64,000 nt of DNA from the NCBI RefSeq assembly GCF_015680405.1, contig NZ_JADLJS010000030.1:1-64000 (forward strand), written 5' to 3'. The translations under genes and the position numbers were made by a program. Below, in pieces: positions 8,135 to 16,722 of this stretch. The stretch is from Pseudomonas pudica (GTDB lineage: Bacteria; Pseudomonadota; Gammaproteobacteria; Pseudomonadales; Pseudomonadaceae). A model generated the notes under the pieces. It ran no database searches. It was not told the origin of the DNA and worked only from the letters and a program-made list of their open reading frames with translations. Numbering within the stretch: position 1 is the stretch's first letter; the number at the start of each line of letters is the position of its first letter.

Positions 8135-9604
8135 TCAGCCTACGCGGTAGTTAGGGGCTTCTTTGGTGATCTGCACGTCATGCACGTGGGACTCGGCCAT
8201 GCCGGCACCGGTGATGCGCACGAATTCCGGCTTGGTGCGCATCTCTTCGATGGTTGCGCTGCCGGTGTAGCCCATGGACGAACGCAGGCCGCCCATCAGC
8301 TGGTGGATGATCGCGGCCAGGGCGCCCTTGTAGGGAACACGGCCTTCGATGCCTTCCGGTACCAGCTTCTCGGCGCCGGCCGAGGAGTCCTGGAAGTAGC
8401 GGTCGGACGAGCCTTGCGCCTGTGCCATGGCACCCAGGGAGCCCATGCCACGGTAGGCCTTGTAGGAACGGCCCTGGAACAGTTCGACTTCACCCGGAGC
8501 CTCTTCGGTACCGGCGAACATCGAACCCATCATCACGCAGGAAGCACCGGCAACGATGGCCTTGGACAGGTCACCCGAGAAGCGGATGCCGCCGTCGGCG
8601 ATCAGCGGCACGCCAGTGCCTTCCAGTGCAGCGGCAACGTTGGCGATGGCGCTGATTTGCGGCACGCCGACGCCGGCAACGATACGGGTGGTGCAGATCG
8701 AGCCTGGGCCGATACCGACCTTGACCGCGTCAGCGCCAGCCTCGGCCAGAGCCTTGGCGGCAGCGCCGGTGGCGATGTTGCCGCCGATCACCTGCACTTG
8801 CGGGTAGGTTTCCTTGACCCAGCGAACGCGGTCGATCACACCTTTGGAGTGACCGTGGGCGGTGTCGACCACCACCACGTCAACGCCAGCAGCTACCAGG
8901 GCGGCAACGCGCTCGCCGGTGTCCTTGCCGGTGCCGACCGCGGCGCCGACGCGCAGGCGGCCTTGGTCGTCCTTGCTGGCCAGCGGGTAGGCCTTGGCCT
9001 TTTCGATGTCCTTGACGGTCATCATGCCCTTGAGGTTGAACTTGTCGTCGACGATCAGGACTTTTTCCAGGCGGTGCTTGTGCAGCAGCTCGCGGACTTC
9101 GTTCTTGTCGGCGCCTTCGCGGACGGTGACCAGACGCTCTTTCGGGGTCATCACCTCGCGGACCTTGGCGTCCAGGCGGCTTTCGAAGCGCACGTCACGG
9201 GAGGTGACGATGCCGACCAGATCGCCGTTCGCCAGCACCGGAACACCGGAGATGTTGTTCAGGCGGGTCAGGTCGAACAGGTCGCGCACGGTGGCGTCGG
9301 CGTCGATGGTGATCGGGTCCTTGACCACGCCAGCCTCGAACTTCTTGACCTTGCGGACTTCGCTGGCCTGCTGTTCGATGGTCATGTTCTTGTGGATGAT
9401 GCCGATGCCGCCTTCCTGGGCCATGGCAATGGCCAGGCGCGCTTCGGTCACGGTATCCATGGCGGCGGAAACCAGCGGAATGTTCAGCTCGATGCCGCGG
9501 GTCAAACGGGTCTTGAGACTGACTTCATTGGGCAGTACCTCGGAATAGCCAGGTACAAGGAGGATATCGTCGAAGGTCAGGGCTTCTTGGCTGATACGCA
9601 GCAT
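8135..9604 (-). CDS. guaB: Inosine-5'-monophosphate dehydrogenase
   Basis: NAD-dependent oxidation of IMP to XMP, the committed step of guanine nucleotide synthesis. The 489-residue protein starts MLRISQEALTFDD, the family N-terminus, with a GGGAG ribosome binding site; the longer open frame upstream is not conserved-looking. A TIM barrel is interrupted at about residues 93-205 by a pair of CBS domains, the allosteric nucleotide sensor. The active-site loop GIGPGSICTTR holds the catalytic C304, and the flap region GSSDRYFQ follows. Forms an operon with guaA downstream. Confidence 0.98.
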   Translation of the reverse strand: MLRISQEALTFDDILLVPGYSEVLPNEVSLKTRLTRGIELNIPLVSAAMDTVTEARLAIAMAQEGGIGIIHKNMTIEQQASEVRKVKKFEAGVVKDPITIDADATVRDLFDLTRLNNISGVPVLANGDLVGIVTSRDVRFESRLDAKVREVMTPKERLVTVREGADKNEVRELLHKHRLEKVLIVDDKFNLKGMMTVKDIEKAKAYPLASKDDQGRLRVGAAVGTGKDTGERVAALVAAGVDVVVVDTAHGHSKGVIDRVRWVKETYPQVQVIGGNIATGAAAKALAEAGADAVKVGIGPGSICTTRIVAGVGVPQISAIANVAAALEGTGVPLIADGGIRFSGDLSKAIVAGASCVMMGSMFAGTEEAPGEVELFQGRSYKAYRGMGSLGAMAQAQGSSDRYFQDSSAGAEKLVPEGIEGRVPYKGALAAIIHQLMGGLRSSMGYTGSATIEEMRTKPEFVRITGAGMAESHVHDVQITKEAPNYRVG

Positions 9605-9690
9605 CGCGGGGGCTCCCGGGCGGGAAAAATGGAAGCGCGCCATTATACTCATGCACGGCGCGCCGCTCAATGCAAAATAAGGGCCTTCGG

Positions 9691-10248
9691 TCAGCCTTGT
9701 GGCAGTTTCACCTGTACCACGGTCACCGGCTGGTCGAGCCAATCGGCGAAGCTGTCGAGAAAGGCCTGGGTGAACCCGGCCTCGCCCCAGTTGTTGAAGA
9801 TGAACCCCAGGTTGGAAAAGGCACATGGCTGCAGGTAAATGAAGCCATTGATGTCGTCTTCGAAGCCGCACAACGGGCAGGTGAAGTTGTCGCTCACCGC
9901 CGGCATCCATTCTTCCAGGCTTTCGAACAGCGGCTCACCCACCTCGCGCCGGCACTCGGGGCAACCGGCCTCTTCGAGAAAACCTTCGGTAGGGGTATAG
10001 ATGCAGCGCTTGAGCATCACCTCCAGGCCGTTGACCTGTTCGCCGAAAGGCAGTTTCTCCGGATACAGGGCCACTTTGCGGGCACCTTCGGCCAGGGCAT
10101 GGCCCATGCGGTTGCCGGTGCGGCCACAGGTGGTCAACTGTTCCTCGACGACTTTCTCGCGCACCAGCCAGCGCAGGATGGCGCGGGCACGGGCTTCGTG
10201 CACCGGGACGGTAGACAGTTTGGGAACGATGATGCTCTGGGTGTTCAT
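9691..10248 (-). CDS. Conserved hypothetical protein with paired CxxC motifs
   Basis: A cytosolic-looking 185-residue protein without signal or membrane segments. Two CxxC knuckles (CPEC near residue 97 and CPLC near 124, counted from the ATG at 10248) suggest one structural zinc ribbon; three further cysteines are scattered. I do not recognise a characterised family. Proteins of this kind in pseudomonads are sometimes labelled as sugar ABC transporter ATPases, but no Walker A or ABC signature is present, so that label should not be used here. A TTG codon at 10287 would add 13 residues. It sits between guaB and a TauE-type permease on the same strand. Confidence 0.65.
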   Translation of the reverse strand: MNTQSIIVPKLSTVPVHEARARAILRWLVREKVVEEQLTTCGRTGNRMGHALAEGARKVALYPEKLPFGEQVNGLEVMLKRCIYTPTEGFLEEAGCPECRREVGEPLFESLEEWMPAVSDNFTCPLCGFEDDINGFIYLQPCAFSNLGFIFNNWGEAGFTQAFLDSFADWLDQPVTVVQVKLPQG

Positions 10249-10300
10249 GAACGGGACAAGCCTGAAAAAACTGCGGTAATGGCGCAATTCTACCGCCTGC

Positions 10301-11056
10301 TCAGGCGCTCAGGTAGCGACCGATCAGCGCCAGGCCGCTGGCCAGCACCAGCCAGGTGACCAGACGCACGAAGGCTTCGCGGGACAGCCGGTGGGTCAGC
10401 CTGCGCCCTATCCAGAGGCCGACGAGCATTACCGGCAACAGGCAGGCGGCGAGCAGCAGCAGGTTCTGGTCGGCATAGACGCCTGCGATCAGGAACAGTG
10501 TCAGACGCACCACTGTGCTGCAACTGATCAGTGCGCTCTGGGTAGCGCGCACCTGTTCCTTCACCCCCAGCCGCGCGCTCAGGTACAGGGCATAAAGGAA
10601 GCCGCCACTACCGAACAAGGCGCCAAACAGCCCGCCTGCCGTGCCCATCGGCATTGCCCAGAAACCCGACAGACTGGCCGGTCGCACCTTCACCGCCAGC
10701 CCGTACAGAGCATAGCCTGTGACGAACAGGCCCATCAGCAGCAGCAGCAGGTCGGACTTCAGCTGTAGCAGGAATACCACACCCAGCGTGCAGCCAATGG
10801 CCATGAACGGCAGCAGCCGCAGCAACTCGCCGCGCACGACATCACGGCGCGAGGGCAGCAGGTTGCCGAAGGCGGCGACGAAGTCCAGCAGCACCAGCAG
10901 CGGAATGATCCGCGACAGCGGCATGAAGTGAATCAGCACTGGCCCGGCCACCAGCGCGGTGCCGAAACCGGCGATGCCAAAGACGATGTAGGCAGCGCCG
11001 ACACCAAGCAGGATGGGCAGCCAGTCAAGGCCGGAAAACGACAGTTGGGCGAGCAT
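10301..11056 (-). CDS. TauE/SafE (DUF81) family permease
   Basis: A 251-residue integral membrane protein made almost entirely of hydrophobic segments (about eight), in the sulfite exporter TauE/SafE superfamily, which moves small organic or sulfur anions across the inner membrane. The two family repeats begin with the glycine-rich elements FGIAGFGTALVAGP and GTAGGLFGALFGSGGFLYALY. The ATG at 11056 has an AGGAA site ten bases upstream; an earlier in-frame Met at 11083 lacks one. A LysR-family gene is divergently transcribed 97 bases away, a common arrangement for a regulator and its transporter, so substrate-dependent control is likely. The substrate cannot be read from the sequence. Confidence 0.8.
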   Translation of the reverse strand: MLAQLSFSGLDWLPILLGVGAAYIVFGIAGFGTALVAGPVLIHFMPLSRIIPLLVLLDFVAAFGNLLPSRRDVVRGELLRLLPFMAIGCTLGVVFLLQLKSDLLLLLMGLFVTGYALYGLAVKVRPASLSGFWAMPMGTAGGLFGALFGSGGFLYALYLSARLGVKEQVRATQSALISCSTVVRLTLFLIAGVYADQNLLLLAACLLPVMLVGLWIGRRLTHRLSREAFVRLVTWLVLASGLALIGRYLSA

Positions 11057-11153
11057 GGCAGCAGTTCCTGGAAAGACAGGCAAAGGTTAGCCAGCCATGA
11101 GCCATGCCGACTAATATGCCTTTGTCGCCACACTCATCTCGAAAAGGCATGAC

Positions 11154-12032
11154 ATGACGTCGATCCGCCAATTGCGTTACTTCGTGGAAATCGCCGAATG
11201 CGGCAGCTTCAGCGCTGCCGCCGAGCGGCTGTACATCGCCCAGTCGGCGCTGAGCCGGCAGATCAAGGAACTGGAGCAGCAATTGGGCACGCCGCTGTTC
11301 GAACGCACCGCGCGCCTGCCGCGCCTGACACTGGCTGGCCAGGCCTTTCTGGAACGGGCGCGGCGCTTGCTGGCCGACCTGGCGCAGGCCGAGAGGGTTA
11401 CCCGTGACATTGGCGAAGGGCTGCAGGGCAGCCTGCGCCTGAACCACTCCAGTACCGTACCGCTGACCGGCCCGTTGCTGGCTCGCCTGGGCGACTACTT
11501 GCGCGACAACCCAGGGGTTTCGCTGGAAATTGCCCAGCAGTCGTCGGAGGCGCAGCTGGAGGATATCGCTGCCGGGCGGTTGGATATCGGCCTGCTGCGC
11601 TTGCCGGTGCTGCGCCAGCATGAAGGCGTGGTGCTGCATGAAGTGTTCAGCGAACCCCTGCTGCTGGCGGTCGCCGCCGGGCATCCCTTGGCCAGCGCAT
11701 CAAGGGTGAAACTGGAACAACTGCGGGAAGAGCGCTTCATATCGATTCCGCATCGGGATCGTGGCGGGCTGAGCTACCTGTCGGCCTCGATGTGCATGGA
11801 GGCGGGCTTTTTCCCGCGTGCGGCGCAGGTTCTGTCGCGCAAGACCACCCAGTTGCAGTTGATTCAGGCGGGGTTCGGGGTGGCGTTGTTACCCGAATGC
11901 ATGCGCGAGATTGCCCCGGCGTCGGTCAGTTTCGTGGCGCTGGAGGGGGGGTGTGAGAGTACTGTGGCGATGGCTTGCAGGCGTGATGCAGGTTCGATGG
12001 TGCGCCAGTTCGTGACGGCGATGCAGGCCTGA
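11154..12032 (+). CDS. LysR-family transcriptional regulator
   Basis: A 292-residue regulator. Residues 1-60 form the winged helix (MTSIRQLRYFVEIAECGSFS, AQSALSRQIKELE, LFERTARLPRLT), and the remainder is the periplasmic-binding-protein-like effector domain. The PRLTLAG segment matches the end of the linker helix in this family. It is divergent from the TauE/SafE permease, with a 97-base gap that must hold the shared control region, and is followed by a REP element before xseA. Effector unknown. Confidence 0.88.
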   Translation: MTSIRQLRYFVEIAECGSFSAAAERLYIAQSALSRQIKELEQQLGTPLFERTARLPRLTLAGQAFLERARRLLADLAQAERVTRDIGEGLQGSLRLNHSSTVPLTGPLLARLGDYLRDNPGVSLEIAQQSSEAQLEDIAAGRLDIGLLRLPVLRQHEGVVLHEVFSEPLLLAVAAGHPLASASRVKLEQLREERFISIPHRDRGGLSYLSASMCMEAGFFPRAAQVLSRKTTQLQLIQAGFGVALLPECMREIAPASVSFVALEGGCESTVAMACRRDAGSMVRQFVTAMQA

Positions 12033-12034
12033 AA

Positions 12035-12130
12035 GGCCCCATCGCCGGCAAGCCGGCTCCCACAGGGACAGCATGAGGCCCAAGCCAGCGCGATACCTGT
12101 GGGAGCCGGCTTGCCGGCGATAGGGCCGGG
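12035..12130. repeat. REP inverted pair (GCCGGCAAGCCGGC family)
   Basis: Two head-to-head copies of an ATCGCCGGCAAGCC...CCCACAG unit form a long imperfect hairpin just after the LysR stop codon and before xseA. Confidence 0.85.
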
Positions 12131-12168
12131 ACAGACAACCGGGGCCGATGTCCTTTATGATGCCCGCC

Positions 12169-13548
12169 ATGATCAGAGACCCTTTCGAACGACTCGGCCT
12201 GGACCGCGAGGTTCTTACCGTCAGCCAACTCAACGGCCGCGCCCGCGTGCTGCTGGAAGACGTGTTCCGCAGCGTGTGGGTGGAAGGCGAGATTTCCAAC
12301 CTCGCCCGCCCTGCGTCCGGCCACATGTACTTTACCCTCAAGGACAGCGGCGCACAGGTACGTTGCGCACTGTTCCGGCAAAACGCCACGCGGGTGCGCC
12401 AGGCACTGCGCGACGGCCTGGCGGTGCGGGTACGCGGCAAGGTTTCGCTGTTCGAAGGGCGTGGCGACTACCAGCTGATTCTCGACACCGTCGAGCCGGC
12501 TGGTGATGGCGCCCTGCGCCTGGCATTCGAAGCACTGAAGGAAAAGCTCGGTGCCGAGGGGCTGTTCAGCGCCGAACGCAAGCAGCCGCTGCCGGCCCAC
12601 CCGCAGCGCATCGGCATCATTACGTCGCCTACCGGTGCAGTGATCCGCGACATCATCAGTGTGTTCGGTCGCCGCGCCCCGCAGGTGGAACTCAACCTGA
12701 TCCCCACCGCAGTGCAGGGCCGAGAAGCCATTGCACAGATCGTGCGCGCCATCCGCCTGGCCGACAGCCTCGGGTTCGATGCGCTGATCCTGGCCCGGGG
12801 CGGCGGCTCGCTGGAAGACCTGTGGTGCTTCAACGAAGAAGCCGTGGCGCGGGCCGTGGCCGCCTGTGCCACGCCGATTGTCAGCGCCGTGGGCCATGAG
12901 ACCGATGTCTCGATCAGCGACTTTGTCGCCGACGTGCGCGCGCCCACACCCTCTGCCGCTGCCGAGCTGCTGGCCCCCGACAACAGTGGCCTGCAGCAAC
13001 GCCTGGATGGCCTGCAACGGCGCCTGCTGTTGCGCATGCAGAACCGCCTGACCCACGACCGCCTGCGCCTGGAGTCGCTGACCCGGCGCCTGCGCCATCC
13101 GGGCGAGCGCCTGCGCCAACAGGCCCAGCGCCTGGACGACCTGGACATGCGCCTGCGCCGTGCATTCATGCTCAACCTAAACCAGCGACACGAGCGCCTG
13201 GCACGCCTGGACACCCGCCTCGCCGCGCAACACCCGGGGCGCACCCTGAAACTGCTGGGTCAACGCCTGGACAGCCTGGCCGAGCGCCTGCCACGGGCCA
13301 TGCGCGAGGTGCTCAAGGACCGCCGCCAGCGCTTCCAGGCCCAGTTGCAGACGCTGCAGGTGGTCAGCCCGCTGGCCACCCTCGCCCGCGGCTACAGTAT
13401 CCTGCTGGACGAACAGGGCCAGGCCATCCGCAGCGCCGAACAGACCCGCAATGGCCAGCGCCTGACCGCCCGCCTGAACGAAGGCGAGCTGTTGGTGCGG
13501 GTCGAAGACAACCACCTGACCCCGGTCACCCTCTCACTTCTGGACTGA
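12169..13548 (+). CDS. xseA: Exodeoxyribonuclease VII large subunit
   Basis: Large subunit of ExoVII, the ATP-independent single-strand DNA exonuclease of mismatch repair and DNA-protein crosslink removal. Taking the ATG at 12169 gives MIRDPFERLGLDRE and 459 residues, the usual pseudomonad form. The N-terminal OB-fold (about 15-110) contains SVWVEGEISNL and SGHMYFTLKD; the catalytic domain has IGIITSPTGAVIRDI and the ARGGGSLEDLWCFNEE motif; the middle is the long arginine/leucine-rich coiled coil (about 270-390) that binds XseB subunits. The stop is followed three bases later by the M23 peptidase gene. Confidence 0.96.
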   Translation: MIRDPFERLGLDREVLTVSQLNGRARVLLEDVFRSVWVEGEISNLARPASGHMYFTLKDSGAQVRCALFRQNATRVRQALRDGLAVRVRGKVSLFEGRGDYQLILDTVEPAGDGALRLAFEALKEKLGAEGLFSAERKQPLPAHPQRIGIITSPTGAVIRDIISVFGRRAPQVELNLIPTAVQGREAIAQIVRAIRLADSLGFDALILARGGGSLEDLWCFNEEAVARAVAACATPIVSAVGHETDVSISDFVADVRAPTPSAAAELLAPDNSGLQQRLDGLQRRLLLRMQNRLTHDRLRLESLTRRLRHPGERLRQQAQRLDDLDMRLRRAFMLNLNQRHERLARLDTRLAAQHPGRTLKLLGQRLDSLAERLPRAMREVLKDRRQRFQAQLQTLQVVSPLATLARGYSILLDEQGQAIRSAEQTRNGQRLTARLNEGELLVRVEDNHLTPVTLSLLD

Positions 13549-13551
13549 CAC

Positions 13552-14379
13552 ATGCCCCGCCTGCTCGCGCCCCTGCTTGCCCTTTCCCTCCTGCTGCTGG
13601 CCGGCGGCGCCCAGGCCAGCTACATCACCCGCACGCTGAACAAGCCGGTACCCGGCGGCGTGGCAGTGGTCGACCTCGGCCCCGCCGCCAGTGCACCCAG
13701 CGCTCGCTTCGACGGCAAGCCGGTGCTGGTGGTGAAAGAGCAGGACAACTGGCTGGCCATCGTTGGCATCCCGCTGACCCAGAAGCCCGGCACCGCGGTG
13801 CTTAGCCAGGGCGGCCGTACCCTGCCCTTCACGGTCGGCAGCAAGAAGTATCCCGAACAGCGCATCACCCTGAAGAACACCCGCCAGGTCAACCCGAACC
13901 CGGCCGACCTCAAGCGCATCGATCGTGAGCTGGCCGAGCAGATCAAGGCATACCGCAGCTTCAGCCCGACCCTGCCGAGCAACCTGATCCTCGACAAGCC
14001 GGTCAGTGGCCCGCTCTCGAGCAAGTTCGGCGTGCGCCGTTTCTTCAACGGTGAAGAACGCAACCCACATGCGGGGCTGGACTTCGCGGTGCCGGCCGGC
14101 ACGCCGATCAAGACCCCGGCCAATGGCAAGGTGATTCTGGTGGGTGATTACTTCTTCAATGGCCGTACGGTTTTCGTCGACCACGGGCAGGGCTTTATCA
14201 GCATGTTCTGCCATATGTCGAAGATCGATGTGCAGGTGGGGCAGCAGTTGCGCCGGGGCGAGGTGGTAGGCCGTGTGGGCTCGACCGGGCGGGCTACAGG
14301 GCCGCACATGCATTGGAACGTCAGCCTGAATGATGCACGGGTGGATCCGGCGATTTTCATTGGCGCGTTCCAGCCCTGA
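13552..14379 (+). CDS. Periplasmic M23-family (LytM-type) peptidase
   Basis: A 275-residue exported protein: Sec signal to about residue 22 (cleavage after AQA), an N-terminal beta domain of about 110 residues, then an M23 zinc endopeptidase domain. The zinc motifs are intact: HAGLD with the HxxxD pair in the NPHAGLDFAVPAGTP segment, and the terminal HMHW (HxH). An active murein DD-endopeptidase, rather than a degenerate EnvC-like activator, is therefore likely. It sits three bases after xseA and is probably co-transcribed with it. Cell wall remodelling is inferred from the family. Confidence 0.88.
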   Translation: MPRLLAPLLALSLLLLAGGAQASYITRTLNKPVPGGVAVVDLGPAASAPSARFDGKPVLVVKEQDNWLAIVGIPLTQKPGTAVLSQGGRTLPFTVGSKKYPEQRITLKNTRQVNPNPADLKRIDRELAEQIKAYRSFSPTLPSNLILDKPVSGPLSSKFGVRRFFNGEERNPHAGLDFAVPAGTPIKTPANGKVILVGDYFFNGRTVFVDHGQGFISMFCHMSKIDVQVGQQLRRGEVVGRVGSTGRATGPHMHWNVSLNDARVDPAIFIGAFQP

Positions 14380-14384
14380 GATTG

Positions 14385-14485
14385 CGGCGCCTGCATCGCC
14401 GGCAAGCCAGCTCCCACAGGTCCCGCGCAGGATTCAAGTCCTGTGGTAATCCTGTGGGAGCTGGCTTGCCGGCGATAAGGCCAGA
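14385..14485. repeat. REP inverted pair (GCCGGCAAGCCAGC family)
   Basis: The unit ATCGCCGGCAAGCCAGCTCC at 14395-14414 recurs inverted at 14456-14475. It lies just after the M23 peptidase stop and occupies the first part of the 431-base gap before leuA. Confidence 0.85.
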
Positions 14486-14657
14486 GCAGGTCAACTCGCT
14501 TCCAAGGTGTTGCGCCATCGAAAAATACTGCGCAAAAATAGAGAAGCACTCTGACAATTACAGCGATAAAATCTCGCCTTTCAGCTTTTTTTAAGCATTC
14601 CTCTCAATTTTTCCTGAGCGCTTGCCATCCCCCACCTCACTGGTTAGGGTTGAAGGC

Positions 14658-14735
14658 ATGAAAACCTTCAGCACCCTCATCCTGCTCCGACAACATCGCA
14701 GCCTCTGCCTGGTCAGCGCCCGACTACCAGGCTGA
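14658..14735 (+). CDS. Putative leuA leader peptide (25 residues)
   Basis: A short ORF translates as MKTFSTLILLRQ followed by HRSLCLVSARLPG and stop, with six leucines and a TLILL cluster, 75 bases upstream of leuA. A GTTAGGGTTGAAGG segment gives a possible ribosome binding site. Position, size and leucine content fit an attenuation leader that senses leucyl-tRNA supply. A 7-bp stem (GCCTGGT at 14709 with ACCAGGC at 14726) overlaps its 3' end, as expected for alternative RNA folds. No U-run terminator follows before leuA, so the stopping mechanism is unclear. The rest of the gap (14486-14657) is AT-richer and shows nothing else definite. Confidence 0.5.
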   Translation: MKTFSTLILLRQHRSLCLVSARLPG

Positions 14736-14810
14736 ATCGCGTCGCCTCGCCTTTCATCTCGTTATCGCTCGGCAGGCCCGATCTCGGCCGCACACAAAAG
14801 GATTGCTTCC

Positions 14811-16484
14811 ATGACCATGCTCAAAGACCCTTCGAAGAAATACCGCGCTTTCCCGACCATCGACCTGCCTGACCGTACCTGGCCGTCGAAGACCATCACC
14901 GCCGCGCCAATCTGGTGCAGCTCCGACCTGCGTGATGGCAACCAGTCGCTGATCGAGCCGATGGATTCGGAGAAGAAACTGCGCTTCTGGAAGACCCTGG
15001 TGCAGGTTGGCGTGAAGGAAATCGAAGCCTCGTTCCCGTCCGCTTCGCAGACCGATTTCGACTTCGTGCGCATGCTGATCGAAGACGGCCACATCCCGGA
15101 TGACACCACCATCCAGGTGCTCACCCAGGCCCGTGAAGACCTCATCGCCCGCACCTTCGAGTCGCTGCGCGGGGCGAAGAAGGCCATCGTCCACCTGTAT
15201 AACGCCACCAGCCCGTCGTTCCGCCGCATCGTCTTCAACCAGGACAAGCAAGGCGTCAAGGACATCGCGGTGAACGCGGCCAAGCTGTTCGTCAAGTACG
15301 CCGCCCAGCAGCCGGAAACCCAGTGGACCTTCCAGTACTCGCCGGAAACCTTCAGCGCCACCGAGCTGGAATTCGCCAAGGAAGTCTGCGACGCGGTCAT
15401 CGAGGTGTGGAACCCGACCCCCGAGCACAAGATCATCCTCAACCTGCCGGCCACCGTGGAAGTGTCCACCCCGAACATCTACGCCGACCAGATCGAGTGG
15501 TTCTGCCGTAATGTCAGCCGTCGCGACAGCGTGATCATCAGCCTGCACTGCCACAACGACCGCGGCACCGGCATTGCCGCCACCGAACTGGGCCTGATGG
15601 CCGGCGCCGATCGCGCTGAAGGCTGCCTGTTCGGCAACGGCGAGCGTACCGGTAACGTCGACCTGGTGACCCTGGCGCTGAACCTCTACACCCAGGGTAT
15701 CGACCCGCTGCTGGACTTCTCCGACATCGACGGCGTGCGCAAGGTGGTCGAAGAGTGCAACCAGCTGCCGGTGCACCCACGCCACCCATACGTGGGCGAC
15801 CTGGTCCACACCGCGTTCTCCGGCTCGCACCAGGACGCCATCCGCAAAGGCTTCGCCAAGCAGCAGGAAGGCGAGCTGTGGGAAGTGCCTTACTTGCCGA
15901 TCGACCCGGCCGACATCGGCCGCAGCTACGAGGCGGTAATCCGCGTCAACAGCCAGTCGGGCAAAGGCGGCATCACCTACCTGCTCGAGCAGGAATACGG
16001 CATCAGCCTGCCGCGCCGCATGCAGATCGAGTTCAGCCAGGTAGTACAGGGTGAAACCGACCGCCTGGGCCTGGAAATGACCGCCCAGCAGATCTACAGC
16101 CTGCTGCACAAGGAATACCTCCAGGCCAACGCCCCGTACGCGCTGGTCAGCCACCGCCTGCAGGAAGAGAACGGCCACAGCGCCGTGGAAGTGGAAGTCG
16201 CCGGTGAAGGCGAAACCACCCTGCACTGGCGCGGCAAAGGCAACGGCGCTCTGGAGGCGCTGGTGGCCGGCCTGCCGATTGCCGTGGAGATCATGGACTA
16301 CAACGAGCATGCCATTGGCGCCGGCACCAATGCCAAGGCTGCGGCCTACATCGAACTGCGCGTGGCCGGCGGCCGCCCGGTACATGGTGTGGGTATCGAT
16401 GAAAACATCACCACGGCCAGCTTCAAGGCACTGTTCAGTGCGCTGAACCGCTCGCTGAGCCTGCAGGAAGCCAAGGCGGCCTGA
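14811..16484 (+). CDS. leuA: 2-isopropylmalate synthase
   Basis: First committed step of leucine synthesis: acetyl-CoA plus 2-oxoisovalerate to 2-isopropylmalate. At 557 residues it belongs to the long LeuA type. The TIM-barrel starts with SSDLRDGNQSL (substrate/metal loop), includes the HCHNDRGTGIAATE and GERTGNVD metal-binding motifs, and ends in a C-terminal regulatory domain (about 430-557, YNEHAIGAGTNAKAAAYIE) that binds leucine for feedback inhibition. AAGGA lies nine bases before the ATG. Control by the upstream leader ORF is inferred. A strong terminator follows. Confidence 0.97.
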   Translation: MTMLKDPSKKYRAFPTIDLPDRTWPSKTITAAPIWCSSDLRDGNQSLIEPMDSEKKLRFWKTLVQVGVKEIEASFPSASQTDFDFVRMLIEDGHIPDDTTIQVLTQAREDLIARTFESLRGAKKAIVHLYNATSPSFRRIVFNQDKQGVKDIAVNAAKLFVKYAAQQPETQWTFQYSPETFSATELEFAKEVCDAVIEVWNPTPEHKIILNLPATVEVSTPNIYADQIEWFCRNVSRRDSVIISLHCHNDRGTGIAATELGLMAGADRAEGCLFGNGERTGNVDLVTLALNLYTQGIDPLLDFSDIDGVRKVVEECNQLPVHPRHPYVGDLVHTAFSGSHQDAIRKGFAKQQEGELWEVPYLPIDPADIGRSYEAVIRVNSQSGKGGITYLLEQEYGISLPRRMQIEFSQVVQGETDRLGLEMTAQQIYSLLHKEYLQANAPYALVSHRLQEENGHSAVEVEVAGEGETTLHWRGKGNGALEALVAGLPIAVEIMDYNEHAIGAGTNAKAAAYIELRVAGGRPVHGVGIDENITTASFKALFSALNRSLSLQEAKAA

Positions 16485-16506
16485 GCCGTACCGCAATGAA
16501 TGAGAG

Positions 16507-16535
16507 AGCCCGCATCGTTTGATGCGGGCTTTTTT
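16507..16535 (+). terminator. Intrinsic terminator after leuA
   Basis: Perfect 10-bp stem (16507-16516 with 16521-16530), four-base loop, followed by a run of T. Confidence 0.92.
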
Positions 16536-16540
16536 GTTGG

Positions 16541-16650
16541 CCTGTGCCGGCCTCTTCGCGGGCTTGCCCGCTCCCACAGGTACTGCACAGCTCCCGAGAG
16601 CGGCGCAATCCTGTGGGAGCGGGCAAGCCCGCGAAAGGGCCGGTACAGGC
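16541..16650. repeat. REP inverted pair (CGCGGGCTTGCCCGC family)
   Basis: CTTCGCGGGCTTGCCCGCTC and its inverted partner near 16616-16636 flank a short spacer. It lies between the convergent leuA and eda terminators, a position with no transcript running through unless termination fails. Confidence 0.85.
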
Positions 16651-16667
16651 GCTGCAAGATCTCCAGG

Positions 16668-16697
16668 CAAAAAAAAGGGGCGCCGACCAAGCGCCCC
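16668..16697 (-). terminator. Intrinsic terminator of the zwf-pgl-eda operon
   Basis: Read on the minus strand, a 7-bp GC stem (16697-16691 with 16683-16677) is followed by eight T. It follows the eda stop. Confidence 0.88.
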
Positions 16698-16722
16698 ACA
16701 AGCCGTAAAGCACACAACTAAT

